From: Caldifarciminota bacterium
Lineage (GTDB): Bacteria > Hydrothermota > Tepidihabitantia > Tepidihabitantales > Tepidihabitantaceae
Assembly (NCBI GenBank): GCA_016935775.1
Contig: JAFGQF010000231.1
Coordinates: forward strand, 1 to 6,903
Direction: 5' to 3'
DNA: 6,903 nt
Below, piece after piece: positions 1 to 5,610 of the stretch. Position 1 is the stretch's first letter. The number at the start of each line of letters is the position of its first letter. Below the pieces are notes generated by a model. The model was not told where the DNA came from. It ran no database searches and worked only from the letters and a program-made list of their open reading frames with translations. Both the position numbers and the translations under genes were made by a program.

Positions 1-66
1 GTTGGCGGTGGAAGGCACTATATCAGATTAGCCGGAGAACAGGCATGCTTCAACCGCCGGCAAAAG

Positions 67-94
67 AAAAAACGCCCCGACCGAAGCCGGGGCG
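67..94 (-). terminator. Intrinsic terminator with UUCG tetraloop
   Basis: Read on the minus strand, a 9-bp GC-rich stem (94-86 with 81-73, one G-U pair) is capped by a UUCG loop closed by C-G, an exceptionally stable tetraloop. Six T residues (72-67) follow, then C and four more T. This is a canonical Rho-independent terminator for leftward transcription. On the plus strand no T-tract follows the stem, so it does not terminate rightward transcripts. Confidence 0.85.
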
Positions 95-240
95 CCAACA
101 AAAGAGGACGATGGTTCCTGCAAGAAAGCCCGTGAAGCGAGTTCACGTCAAAACCGGCCAGGAACCGAATGCCGGTTCAATCTCGGTTTCCGGATTCAGG
201 GTAGTCAGGGTGCTGCCGGTATGTACCCGCCGGCACTACC
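67..240 (-). ncRNA. Candidate structured small RNA or attenuated leader, family not recognised
   Basis: No RNA family is recognised. Seen directly: a sigma70-like promoter ends 7 nt before position 240 and an intrinsic terminator closes the unit at 94-67, giving a transcript of about 175 nt. Its 5' end folds at once: 240-235 pairs with 205-200 (GGUAGU/ACUACC), enclosing 234-230 with 219-215 (GCCGG/CCGGC). Next is a two-tier hairpin, 189-184 with 156-151 (AAACCG/CGGUUU) around 178-173 with 167-162 (GAACCG/CGGUUC), then 147-142 with 136-131 (CGUGAA/UUCACG). An 8-bp helix, 166-159 with 120-113, would compete with the inner hairpin. The reading frames across it lack the G/C-ending codon bias of the real genes here. 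It could be a trans-acting small RNA, a 6S-like RNA (no specific match seen), or a leader terminated ahead of a gene lying left of the window. Promoter plus helices plus terminator make an RNA likely; its identity is open. Confidence 0.55.
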
Positions 241-246
241 AGTTCC

Positions 247-275
247 AGAGTATCGGCTACACCAAACAGTGTCAA
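247..275 (-). promoter_or_regulatory. Sigma70-type promoter for the minus-strand RNA
   Basis: On the minus strand the -35 box is a perfect TTGACA (275-270). A 17-nt spacer leads to a -10 box TACTCT (252-247), which keeps the first, second and last consensus bases. The expected start is near 240, exactly where the first helix of the candidate RNA begins. The -10 is weak, so activity may depend on an activator; dyads lie just upstream at 294-319 and 343-356. Confidence 0.5.
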
Positions 276-293
276 GCAAGTTTGCCAGATTCT

Positions 294-319
294 GTAAGTT
301 ACGCATATGCGTGGCTTAC
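294..319. promoter_or_regulatory. Dyad symmetry, possible operator
   Basis: A perfect 12-bp palindrome, ACGCATATGCGT (301-312), is flanked by GTAAG (294-298) and CTTAC (315-319). The two intervening positions on each side are TT and GG, which would form U-G pairs in plus-strand RNA. The whole is a 26-nt inverted repeat. It lies about 20 nt upstream of the -35 box of the minus-strand RNA promoter, a normal place for an activator or repressor site. No regulator is encoded in the window, so the role is inference. Confidence 0.35.
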
Positions 320-342
320 GATGCGCTGACACGCTCGCAAAG

Positions 343-356
343 ATATTATGTAATAT
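343..356. promoter_or_regulatory. AT-rich dyad ATATTA-TG-TAATAT, possible operator or -10 element
   Basis: Two exact 6-nt arms (ATATTA and TAATAT) flank a TG centre, inside otherwise G+C-rich DNA. TGTAATAT could also serve as an extended -10 element for rightward transcription, with CTGACA at 326-331 as a -35, but that spacer is 19 nt and no gene follows closely. An operator for the minus-strand RNA promoter is an alternative. Confidence 0.25.
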
Positions 357-548
357 TGCCTGTCGGCTAGGTCCTTGACCGGGTTCGGGTTACGGGCCGG
401 GCACCCCTGTCGCGCGGTTCGTCCGGGCGGTCCCGGGTCGGCTAAGCCGCCTTTTGTCGGGAGGTTGGGGTTGTTGCCGGGCGTTCCCGGGCGGTAAGCT
501 GCCGCAAAGGCGCAATTTATGGCTATCGGTCGCCTGCCCGCGCAGGGC
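357..548. other. Non-coding stretch with GC-rich dyads, no gene seen
   Basis: This is the central part of a gene-free interval running from the RNA promoter (275) to the operon promoter (549). I find no tRNA, no recognisable protein and no CRISPR-type repeat. It holds two near-identical 15-nt copies of CCGGGCGKTCCCGGG (423-437 and 477-491), each able to form a short CCGGG/CCCGG hairpin. It also holds a small stem, CGGC-TAA-GCCG (439-449), followed by TTTT (452-455), a poor rightward terminator at best. Reading frames here lack the codon bias of the neighbouring genes. Confidence 0.4.
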
Positions 549-577
549 TTGACAGTGAGCGATTCGGGCACTATAGT
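549..577 (+). promoter_or_regulatory. Sigma70 promoter of the ABC transporter operon
   Basis: The -35 TTGACA (549-554) matches consensus perfectly. A 17-nt spacer leads to the -10 TATAGT (572-577), a five-of-six match. Transcription should start near 584, leaving a leader of about 60 nt before the first start codon. That leader can form a GGCGG/CCGCC hairpin (588-592 with 599-603). This looks like a strong constitutive housekeeping promoter and is the only good rightward promoter seen ahead of the four-gene operon. Confidence 0.75.
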
Positions 578-644
578 GACCTGTACGGGCGGGCTTCTCC
601 GCCGCTAAGCTTATGCAGGATAATACCTTGCACCGGGAGGCGTG

Positions 645-1406
645 ATGGCTGAAACACCCGACGGGTACGTGGTCGAGGCGCGGGAAGTGAGCAAATCCTA
701 CCGGGTGGGCAAGGTTGACCACCCGGCGCTGCACGACGTGGATATGGCGGTGAGGCCCGGGGAATTCGCCGCCATCGTCGGCCCATCGGGCTCGGGCAAA
801 ACCACCCTGCTGAATATCATCGGCTGCATCGACGAGCCGAGCTCGGGCGAGGTGTTCATCTCGGGCCGGCCGGTGGCGGGCCTGAGCCGCGAGGAGCGGG
901 CCGAGGTGCGCAAGCAGGACATCGGGTTCGTGTTTCAGACGTTCAATCTCGTGCCGGTGCTGTCGGCGTTCGAGAACGTCGAGCTGCCGCTGGTCCTGCT
1001 GAAGCGACCGGCCGATGAGCGGCGCGAGAAAGCGGTGAGCCTGCTGGAGAAGGTCGGGCTGGGCGACTACCTGGACCGGCGGCCGGCCGAGATGTCGGGC
1101 GGGCAGCAGCAGCGGGTCGCGGTGGCCCGGGCGCTGGTGAAGAACCCGAAGCTGGTGCTGGCCGACGAGCCGACCGCCAACCTCGACTCGACCACCGGCG
1201 AGGGCATCCTCGAACTGATGCGCGAGCTGAACCGCGACCTCGGCATCACTTTCATCTTTTCGACCCACGACAAGATGGTGATGGACTTCGCCCGCCGGTT
1301 GGTGGTGCTGCACGACGGCAGGGTGGCTGAGGACAGGACGAAATCAGAAGTCAGAAGTCAGAACAGTGAAAGCAGGGGCCCGGGAACCGAAGGCAGGCCG
1401 GGATGA
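645..1406 (+). CDS. ABC transporter ATP-binding protein, LolD/MacB type
   Basis: Cytoplasmic ATPase that should power a LolCDE- or MacB-like transporter. All nucleotide-binding motifs are visible: Walker A GPSGSGKT (about residues 46-53), Q-loop Q98, signature MSGGQQQR starting at M150, Walker B LVLADEPT with D174/E175, D-loop NLD, and H-loop H208. The 253-residue length is close to LolD (about 230) plus a tail. GTG at 642 is also possible, but ATG 645 sits 4 nt from the GGGAGG ribosome site (635-640) and the GTG only 1 nt away, so ATG is preferred. The stop overlaps the next start as ATGA, indicating translational coupling. The last ~25 residues, after HDGRV, are low-complexity and polar, encoded partly by a heptamer repeat, and are not part of the ABC fold. 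The family is certain; the substrate is inferred only from the neighbours. Confidence 0.95.
   Translation: MAETPDGYVVEAREVSKSYRVGKVDHPALHDVDMAVRPGEFAAIVGPSGSGKTTLLNIIGCIDEPSSGEVFISGRPVAGLSREERAEVRKQDIGFVFQTFNLVPVLSAFENVELPLVLLKRPADERREKAVSLLEKVGLGDYLDRRPAEMSGGQQQRVAVARALVKNPKLVLADEPTANLDSTTGEGILELMRELNRDLGITFIFSTHDKMVMDFARRLVVLHDGRVAEDRTKSEVRSQNSESRGPGTEGRPG
1343..1363 (+). repeat. Heptamer tandem repeat (GTCAGAA, three copies)
   Basis: Three consecutive 7-nt units, the first ATCAGAA and the next two GTCAGAA, lie inside the 3' end of the ATPase gene and encode its polar tail. Seven is not a multiple of three, so gain or loss of a unit would change the tail and the overlap with the downstream permease start. 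Confidence 0.7.
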
Positions 1407-2629
1407 GGCTGCTGCGGCTGGCCTGGCGCAATGTGTTCCGGCACCGGCGCCGGACGCTGATAACTTTTGCCGCGATTGCGTTCGGGCTCGGGTACATGAT
1501 CCTGATGGACAGTTTCATGGGCGGGTTCGAGGTGTACTCGATGCGCAACTTCGTGGACCAGGAAGCGGGGCACCTGAAAATCCACGCCGCCGGCTACCGC
1601 GACGAGGAGAACGCGATGCCGGTGGATGTCGTCATCGAGCAGCCCGGAGCGGTGATGCGCCGGCTCGAGGACGAGCTCGGGTTCGGCCGGGCCGCGCCCC
1701 GGACGTGGTTCCGCGGCGAGCTCGGCAACGGCGTTGACCAGTTGCCGGTCGTCGGAATCGGCATCGACACCGCGACCGACGGCCGGGTGTTCGACTACCC
1801 GGCGGCGGTGAGCCGGGGGAGGTTCTTCCGCGACCGGCTGGAACTGCTCGTCGGCCAGAATCTGGCGCACGACCTCGGGGTGGACACCGGTGACTACGTG
1901 ACCGTGCTGGCCCGGACCCGGGCCGGTTCGTGGAACGCGCTCGACTTCACCGTGGTCGGCCTGCTGGGCACGGCCGACATGTTCATTGACATGAGTGCGG
2001 TCGTGATGCCGCTCGGCACCGCCGACGATCTGCTCGGGATGGACGGCGCGGTGACCGAGATCGCGGTGCGGCTGGACGGGATGGCGGCGGCGGCGCCGGC
2101 GAAGAAGCGGTTCGAGCAGGCCGGGTTCGAAGCACTCGAGGCGTGGACCTGGCGAGAACTGGGCGAACTGGTGTTCCAGATAACGGGCACCAAGCGCGCC
2201 GCCGGGTTCATCCTGATAATGGTCGTGATTGTCATCGCCGCGGTCGGCATCGTCAACACGATGCTGATGGCGGTGATGGAGCGGACCCGCGAGATCGGCA
2301 CGCTGCGGGCGCTGGGGTTTGGGTCGCGCCAGGTGGTGACGCTGTTCCTGTGGGAGGGCGGGTTGATCGGGTTCTTCGGCAGCCTGGCCGGTGTCGTCAT
2401 CGGCGTGGGCGCGTCGGTTCTCCTCGATCTGCTGGCGATTGACTTGACCGGCCTGATGATGGGGTTCGAGCAAATCCTGCCGATGCGGATGATTCTCTAC
2501 ACCGAAGTGGACCCGCTGTTCGTCCTGCAGGTGGCGCTGCTGGGAATCGGAATCTCGCTGCTGGCGACCCTGTTGCCGGCCCGGCGGGCGGCCCGGGTCC
2601 AGCCGGCCGAGGCCCTGCGCCACGTTTAG
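1403..2629 (+). CDS. ABC transporter permease, FtsX/LolC-LolE family (first of pair)
   Basis: Inner-membrane permease of 408 residues, close to LolC/LolE length (about 400-414). Topology is the classic four-helix plan: a basic N-terminus (RNVFRHRRR), TM1 at about 18-38, a large periplasmic MacB-type domain (about 45-265), then TM2 (268-290), TM3 (319-345) and TM4 (370-391). The cytoplasmic stretch after TM2, MERTREIGTLRALG from M292, is the conserved FtsX coupling region that contacts the ATPase. The C-terminus PARRAARVQPAEALRHV is also typical of the family. The start overlaps the ATPase stop (ATGA) and has no strong ribosome site, so coupled translation is likely. With the second permease it probably forms a heterodimer, as LolC and LolE do. 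MacB-type macrolide or peptide export is the alternative, but MacB fuses its ATPase to the permease and these are separate. Confidence 0.92.
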   Translation: MRLLRLAWRNVFRHRRRTLITFAAIAFGLGYMILMDSFMGGFEVYSMRNFVDQEAGHLKIHAAGYRDEENAMPVDVVIEQPGAVMRRLEDELGFGRAAPRTWFRGELGNGVDQLPVVGIGIDTATDGRVFDYPAAVSRGRFFRDRLELLVGQNLAHDLGVDTGDYVTVLARTRAGSWNALDFTVVGLLGTADMFIDMSAVVMPLGTADDLLGMDGAVTEIAVRLDGMAAAAPAKKRFEQAGFEALEAWTWRELGELVFQITGTKRAAGFILIMVVIVIAAVGIVNTMLMAVMERTREIGTLRALGFGSRQVVTLFLWEGGLIGFFGSLAGVVIGVGASVLLDLLAIDLTGLMMGFEQILPMRMILYTEVDPLFVLQVALLGIGISLLATLLPARRAARVQPAEALRHV

Positions 2630-2638
2630 GGAGGAACG

Positions 2639-3877
2639 GTGAGCTACATCGCGCGGATGGCGCTCAGGAACCTGACCCGCAATACCCGGCGCAGCGTGCT
2701 CTCGGCGCTGGCAATCGTCATCGCCTTGGCGCTGATCGTCTTCGCCCAAGGGTTCATCCGCGGCATGCTCGACCAGACCGCGGACAACACCGCCCGGCTC
2801 AAGACCGGGCACCTGCGCATCGCCGACGAAGACTACCTGCGCCAGGAACGGCTCCTGCCACTGTCCGAGGCGATTGACGCCGGGCCGGAACTCGACTCCA
2901 TCATTGCCGGCCTGCCCGGGGTGCGGGCGAGCTCGAAGCGCATCCGGTTCGGGGTGCTGCTCGACCACGACGGCAACAACGTTCCGGCGATGGGCCTGGG
3001 CATCGAGCCCGAGGCCGAGCGGGACATCCTTCGCCTGCAGGAAGTGATCGCCGAAGGGCAGTACCTGTCCGGGGCCGGCGACGAACTGCTGATGGGCCGC
3101 GGCCTGGCAAACAAGCTCGGCATCGGGGTCGGCGACACGCTGGTGCTCATCACTCAGACCGCTTACGGCTCGCCGACCGGCGCCAACCTGCTGGTCCGGG
3201 GCATCGTTGAGTCGGGCGTGGGCCAGCTCGACGGCACGCACTTCTTCATCAGCCTGACCGCGGCCCGGCGATTGCTCGACCTCGAGAACCGGGCGAGCGA
3301 GGTCATCCTGATGCTCGATGACCCGGGCCGGGCGTCGGTGTTGGCCGGGCAACTGCGGCAGGAACTCGCGGACGCCGGGTACGAGGGCGTGGCCGTGCTC
3401 GGGATGAAGTCGGACCCGATAATGGCCTATATGTCGATGGCCGAGGCAATCTACTTCATCATCTACCTCGTAATCCTGCTGGTGGCGAGCACGGCGATAA
3501 TCAACACTATGCTGATGGTGGTCTTCGAGCGGACCCGGGAAATCGGGATGATGAAGGCGTTGGGGATGAGCGAGCGGTCGGTGCTCGGGGTGCTGGTGCT
3601 CGAATCCGGGTTCATCGGGCTCGCGGGCAGCATCGCCGGCGTGCTGCTCGGCTCGGCGCTGGTGCTGGCACTCGCGCCCCACGGCGTCGACTTCAGCAGC
3701 GCGATGGGCGGCGACGCCAACCCAACTCTGATCGCCGGGCTGGTGCATCCGCAGCTGACCGCGCTGGCGGTAGTGGTGAGCTTCCTGCTCGGGCTGGTGC
3801 TGAGTCTCGCGGTCGGGGTGATGGCGGCGCGCCAGGCCGGCAGGCTGAGCCCGGCCGAGGCGCTGAGAACGATTTGA
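2639..3877 (+). CDS. ABC transporter permease, FtsX/LolC-LolE family (second of pair)
   Basis: A second inner-membrane permease of 412 residues with the same plan: basic RNLTRNTRR, TM1 (19-41), periplasmic domain (about 45-265), TM2 (270-292), coupling motif FERTREIGMMKALG from F296, TM3 (318-345), TM4 (374-396), and C-terminal PAEALRTI. The start is GTG at 2639, supported by GGGAGG (2629-2634) that overlaps the preceding stop and lies 4 nt upstream. The gap to the first permease is only 9 nt. The two permeases share motifs and length but differ clearly in sequence, which fits an ancient duplication and a heterodimer of the LolC/LolE kind. Its stop abuts the start region of the LolA-like gene. 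Family assignment is firm; the transported substrate is inferred. Confidence 0.92.
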   Translation: MSYIARMALRNLTRNTRRSVLSALAIVIALALIVFAQGFIRGMLDQTADNTARLKTGHLRIADEDYLRQERLLPLSEAIDAGPELDSIIAGLPGVRASSKRIRFGVLLDHDGNNVPAMGLGIEPEAERDILRLQEVIAEGQYLSGAGDELLMGRGLANKLGIGVGDTLVLITQTAYGSPTGANLLVRGIVESGVGQLDGTHFFISLTAARRLLDLENRASEVILMLDDPGRASVLAGQLRQELADAGYEGVAVLGMKSDPIMAYMSMAEAIYFIIYLVILLVASTAIINTMLMVVFERTREIGMMKALGMSERSVLGVLVLESGFIGLAGSIAGVLLGSALVLALAPHGVDFSSAMGGDANPTLIAGLVHPQLTALAVVVSFLLGLVLSLAVGVMAARQAGRLSPAEALRTI

Positions 3878-3883
3878 GGACAA

Positions 3884-3911
3884 GGATGAAGGATGAAGGC
3901 GGAAGGATTAA
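3884..3911 (+). repeat. Heptamer tandem repeat at the start of the LolA-like gene
   Basis: Four 7-nt units in a row: GGATGAA, GGATGAA, GGCGGAA, GGATTAA. The first two each carry an ATG, at 3886 (in frame with the gene) and 3893 (out of frame). The repeat therefore contains the probable start codon and encodes the first residues before the signal peptide core. Confidence 0.7.
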
Positions 3912-4635
3912 GACGGGCTTACTGCTGGCGCTGCTGGTGCCGGTCGGGGCGTTCGGGCTGACGGCCGACGAGATTGTCGCCCGGCTGGATGAAAACACGG
4001 TCGCGGGTTCGATGCGCTACGAGGCTAAGATGACCATCAGCCTCGGCGGCCAGGTGCGGACCAAGGAGTTCCGGGGCTGGGGTGAAGGCGCGGACAAGGC
4101 CTATATCGAGTTCACCGCGCCGGCGCGCGACCGCGACACCCGGTTCCTGAAGCTCGGGGACGAGATGTGGATGTGGCTGCCCGAGGTGGGCAAGAGCACA
4201 AAGCTCGCCGGTCACATGCTGCGCCAGTCGCTGATGGGCTCGGACTTCTCCTACTCGGACGCGGCCGGCAACGCGCGGCTCCGGGACGACTACTCGGCGG
4301 AACTCGCCGGCACCGATACGGCCGGCGGAAAAACCACGGTGGTGCTTGAGCTCACCGCGCTCCGGCCGGACGTGGACTACGCCCGGCAGCGGGCCTGGGT
4401 GGACACGGCCGGGTTCATCCCGCGCCGGGTCGAGTACTACGCGGCCTCGGGCAAACTGCTCAAGGAGATGCGGGTCGAGGACTTCCGGCGGATCGCCGGC
4501 CGCAACTTCCCGACCCGAGTCCGGATGGTCAACCGGCTCCGCTCCGACACCTGGACCGAGATGGAGTTCACGGAAATCGAACTCGACGTTACGGTCCCCC
4601 CGGGCGTGTTCGACAAGAGCTACCTGGAACGGTAA
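3886..4635 (+). CDS. Periplasmic outer-membrane lipoprotein-sorting protein, LolA-like
   Basis: Secreted protein of 249 residues resembling the LolA-like 'outer membrane lipoprotein-sorting protein' family (Pfam PF17131 from memory). This family has a half-barrel that carries lipid-modified cargo through the periplasm. An N-terminal signal peptide is clear: charged start, hydrophobic core LLLALLVPVGAF, likely cleavage near G24. Recognisable family stretches are EFTAPARDRDTRFLKLGDEMW, the WMWLP motif (from W95) and the highly typical QSLMGSDFSYSD (M117-D120 at its centre). ATG 3886 is chosen because GAGGA (3876-3880) lies 5 nt upstream; a TTG at 3874 overlapping the previous stop would add four residues. 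Position directly after two LolC/E-like permeases and a LolD-like ATPase supports a carrier that accepts cargo from that complex. No LolB-like receptor is seen here. The protein could instead carry another lipid. Confidence 0.85.
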   Translation: MKDEGGRIKTGLLLALLVPVGAFGLTADEIVARLDENTVAGSMRYEAKMTISLGGQVRTKEFRGWGEGADKAYIEFTAPARDRDTRFLKLGDEMWMWLPEVGKSTKLAGHMLRQSLMGSDFSYSDAAGNARLRDDYSAELAGTDTAGGKTTVVLELTALRPDVDYARQRAWVDTAGFIPRRVEYYAASGKLLKEMRVEDFRRIAGRNFPTRVRMVNRLRSDTWTEMEFTEIELDVTVPPGVFDKSYLER

Positions 4636-4637
4636 CG

Positions 4638-4704
4638 GCAGAACGGGGACACGATCCCGGTTTCCGAGGACGGAAAGCGGGTCATGTCCCCATTACCGTT
4701 CTGC
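4638..4704. repeat. Large imperfect palindrome between convergent genes, possible bidirectional terminator
   Basis: Inner arms run 4645-4665 and 4672-4691, beginning GGGGACA and ending TGTCCCC. They differ by two mismatches and one bulged T (4655), with a hexanucleotide tip GAGGAC. Outer arms are GCAGAACGG (4638-4646) and CCGTTCTGC (4696-4704), with a few extra bases on the right side. The element starts 2 nt after the LolA-like stop, and its right end includes the first base of the convergent gene's stop codon. No T-tract follows on either strand, so it may be a REP-like element or a Rho-independent signal of non-canonical type. Confidence 0.7.
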
Positions 4705-5483
4705 TAGAAACAGCCGATGTTGGTTCCGTCGGACGCGGCGCCGATGCAGGGTGAACCGGGACCGGGTTGAAAGCTCCGGTCCAGGTTCGGGTCTTCGATG
4801 ATGTTGTTCTCGCCGAGGCTCTCCTCGACGCGGTCGAACTCGTCGCCGTCTTCCCACGCGCAGTTCCAGTCAACGGTCATCAGTCCCTCGTCGTCGTCGG
4901 CGACGATACCCCGGCCATTGCCGGCGATGATACAGTTGGTGACGCGCGTCTTCGATGTCTGGGCCGGGATGTAGATGCCCGAGACTTCGTTCTCGACGAT
5001 GGTGCAATGGTCGATCACGGCCGACGGCTCGCCCGAGAAGCTCGAGAAATAGACCCCGCGGTCGCCGTTCTCGATGATGAGGCAGTGCTGGATTGCGTGG
5101 TGGCCGTCCCTGACGTAGGCGCCGTGCGAGTCCGCGCCGCGCAGACAGAAGCCCTCGACCCGGCAGTTGTCGGCGTCGATGGTGACCGCCGCGTATTCGC
5201 CGTCGGCGTCGATCACGGTCCGATCCGGCCCGGCGCCGATGAGCTTGACCCGGTCGGTTTCGACCTCGACGTCCTCGTAATAGGTGCCGGCACGCACGAA
5301 GATGACGTCGCCCTCGTCGGCGGCCATCAGCGCGGCGCCGATACTCTCGAAATCGCCCGAGCCGTCCGCGGCGACGAGGATGTCGTAGTCGGGGAGCGCG
5401 ACGGTCTGTTTCTTCGGGCAGCCGGTGAAAACCAGCGCCAGGCAGGCGAGCATCAGCACTGTCACTACTGTCACTCGGGTCAT
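4704..5483 (-). CDS. Predicted beta-helix surface lipoprotein (pectate-lyase-like fold)
   Basis: A 259-residue envelope lipoprotein. Residues 1-22 form a lipoprotein signal peptide ending VFTGC, with C22 the probable lipidated cysteine. The body opens with DGSGDFESIGAAL and PGTYYEDV-like text (VRAGTYYEDVEV), the usual start of right-handed parallel beta-helix proteins related to pectin lyases and esterases. It continues with short repeats rich in V-I-D, C-I-I and G-I-Y (for example HCLIIENGDRGVYF, HCTIVENEVSGIYI, NCIIAGNGRGIV). It ends DPNLDRSFQPGPGSPCIG, a frequent closing segment in this fold. I do not see the catalytic residues of pectin methylesterase, so no enzyme activity is claimed; polysaccharide binding or a structural surface role is plausible. 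The start is ATG 5483, set by AAAGGAGG 5 nt upstream; an ATG at 5510 lies inside the promoter -10. The gene converges on the transporter operon. Confidence 0.8.
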   Translation of the reverse strand: MTRVTVVTVLMLACLALVFTGCPKKQTVALPDYDILVAADGSGDFESIGAALMAADEGDVIFVRAGTYYEDVEVETDRVKLIGAGPDRTVIDADGEYAAVTIDADNCRVEGFCLRGADSHGAYVRDGHHAIQHCLIIENGDRGVYFSSFSGEPSAVIDHCTIVENEVSGIYIPAQTSKTRVTNCIIAGNGRGIVADDDEGLMTVDWNCAWEDGDEFDRVEESLGENNIIEDPNLDRSFQPGPGSPCIGAASDGTNIGCF

Positions 5484-5488
5484 TCTAT

Positions 5489-5496
5489 CCTCCTTT
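5489..5496 (-). promoter_or_regulatory. Strong ribosome binding site deciding the beta-helix gene start
   Basis: AAAGGAGG on the minus strand lies 5 nt before ATG 5483, a near-perfect Shine-Dalgarno match. It shows that the in-frame ATG 27 nt further upstream (5510) is not the start. Confidence 0.85.
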
Positions 5497-5508
5497 GTTG
5501 ACCCGGGC

Positions 5509-5536
5509 ATTATTCGGATGACAGGCCGGCTGTCAA
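5509..5536 (-). promoter_or_regulatory. Sigma70-type promoter for the beta-helix lipoprotein gene
   Basis: On the minus strand: -35 TTGACA (5536-5531, perfect), 16-nt spacer, -10 AATAAT (5514-5509, five of six). The start should fall near 5502, giving a short leader of about 19 nt that consists largely of the ribosome site. The upstream in-frame ATG (5510-5508) overlaps this -10 and would not be transcribed. Confidence 0.7.
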
Positions 5537-5582
5537 GGCCCGCCGAGCCGGCCCCTGTCTTGAATCACCTGAGCGCCCGGTC

Positions 5583-5610
5583 TTGTCAAGGCTCGGTTCC
5601 GTGGTAAAAT
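5583..5610 (+). promoter_or_regulatory. Sigma70-type promoter for the 2H-phosphoesterase-like gene
   Basis: -35 TTGTCA (5583-5588, five of six), 16-nt spacer, -10 TAAAAT (5605-5610, five of six). The predicted start is at about 5616-5618, at or next to the TTG start codon, implying a leaderless message. It is divergent from the beta-helix promoter. The 9-mer TGTCAAGGC occurs at both -35 regions (5531-5539 and 5584-5592). Confidence 0.6.

Noticed and set aside
67..94. Plus-strand terminator for a gene left of the window
   Set aside because: The stem is followed by a T-tract only on the minus strand, so it ends leftward transcription.
45..329. Small plus-strand frame (also from ATG 111) encoding a basic peptide
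   Set aside because: It lacks the strong G/C third-position bias of the real genes, shows no domain, and is antisense to a promoter-helix-terminator unit. GAGGA before ATG 111 is only 2 nt away.
400..450. tRNA-like GGTTCG and GC-rich stems
   Set aside because: No acceptor, D-arm and anticodon arrangement can be drawn around it, so it is not a tRNA.
299..571. 90-codon minus-strand frame rich in P, G, R and A
   Set aside because: No ribosome site or recognisable domain is seen; its start lies within the spacer and -10 region of the operon promoter, and it reads as translated GC-rich intergenic repeats.
1358..3883. 841-codon open frame on the minus strand
   Set aside because: It lies antisense to two clear FtsX-type permeases. 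The composition (rich in H, Q, R, P) is typical of the complement of G/C-ending codons, and no family motif is seen.
4767..5501. 244-codon plus-strand frame opposite the beta-helix lipoprotein
   Set aside because: The minus strand has the lipobox, promoter, Shine-Dalgarno site and beta-helix repeats; the plus frame is a V/D/A-rich shadow.
5484..5510. Nine-residue N-terminal extension of the beta-helix protein (ATG at 5510)
   Set aside because: That ATG overlaps the promoter -10, and a near-perfect Shine-Dalgarno site serves ATG 5483. The shorter form also gives a normal lipoprotein signal peptide.
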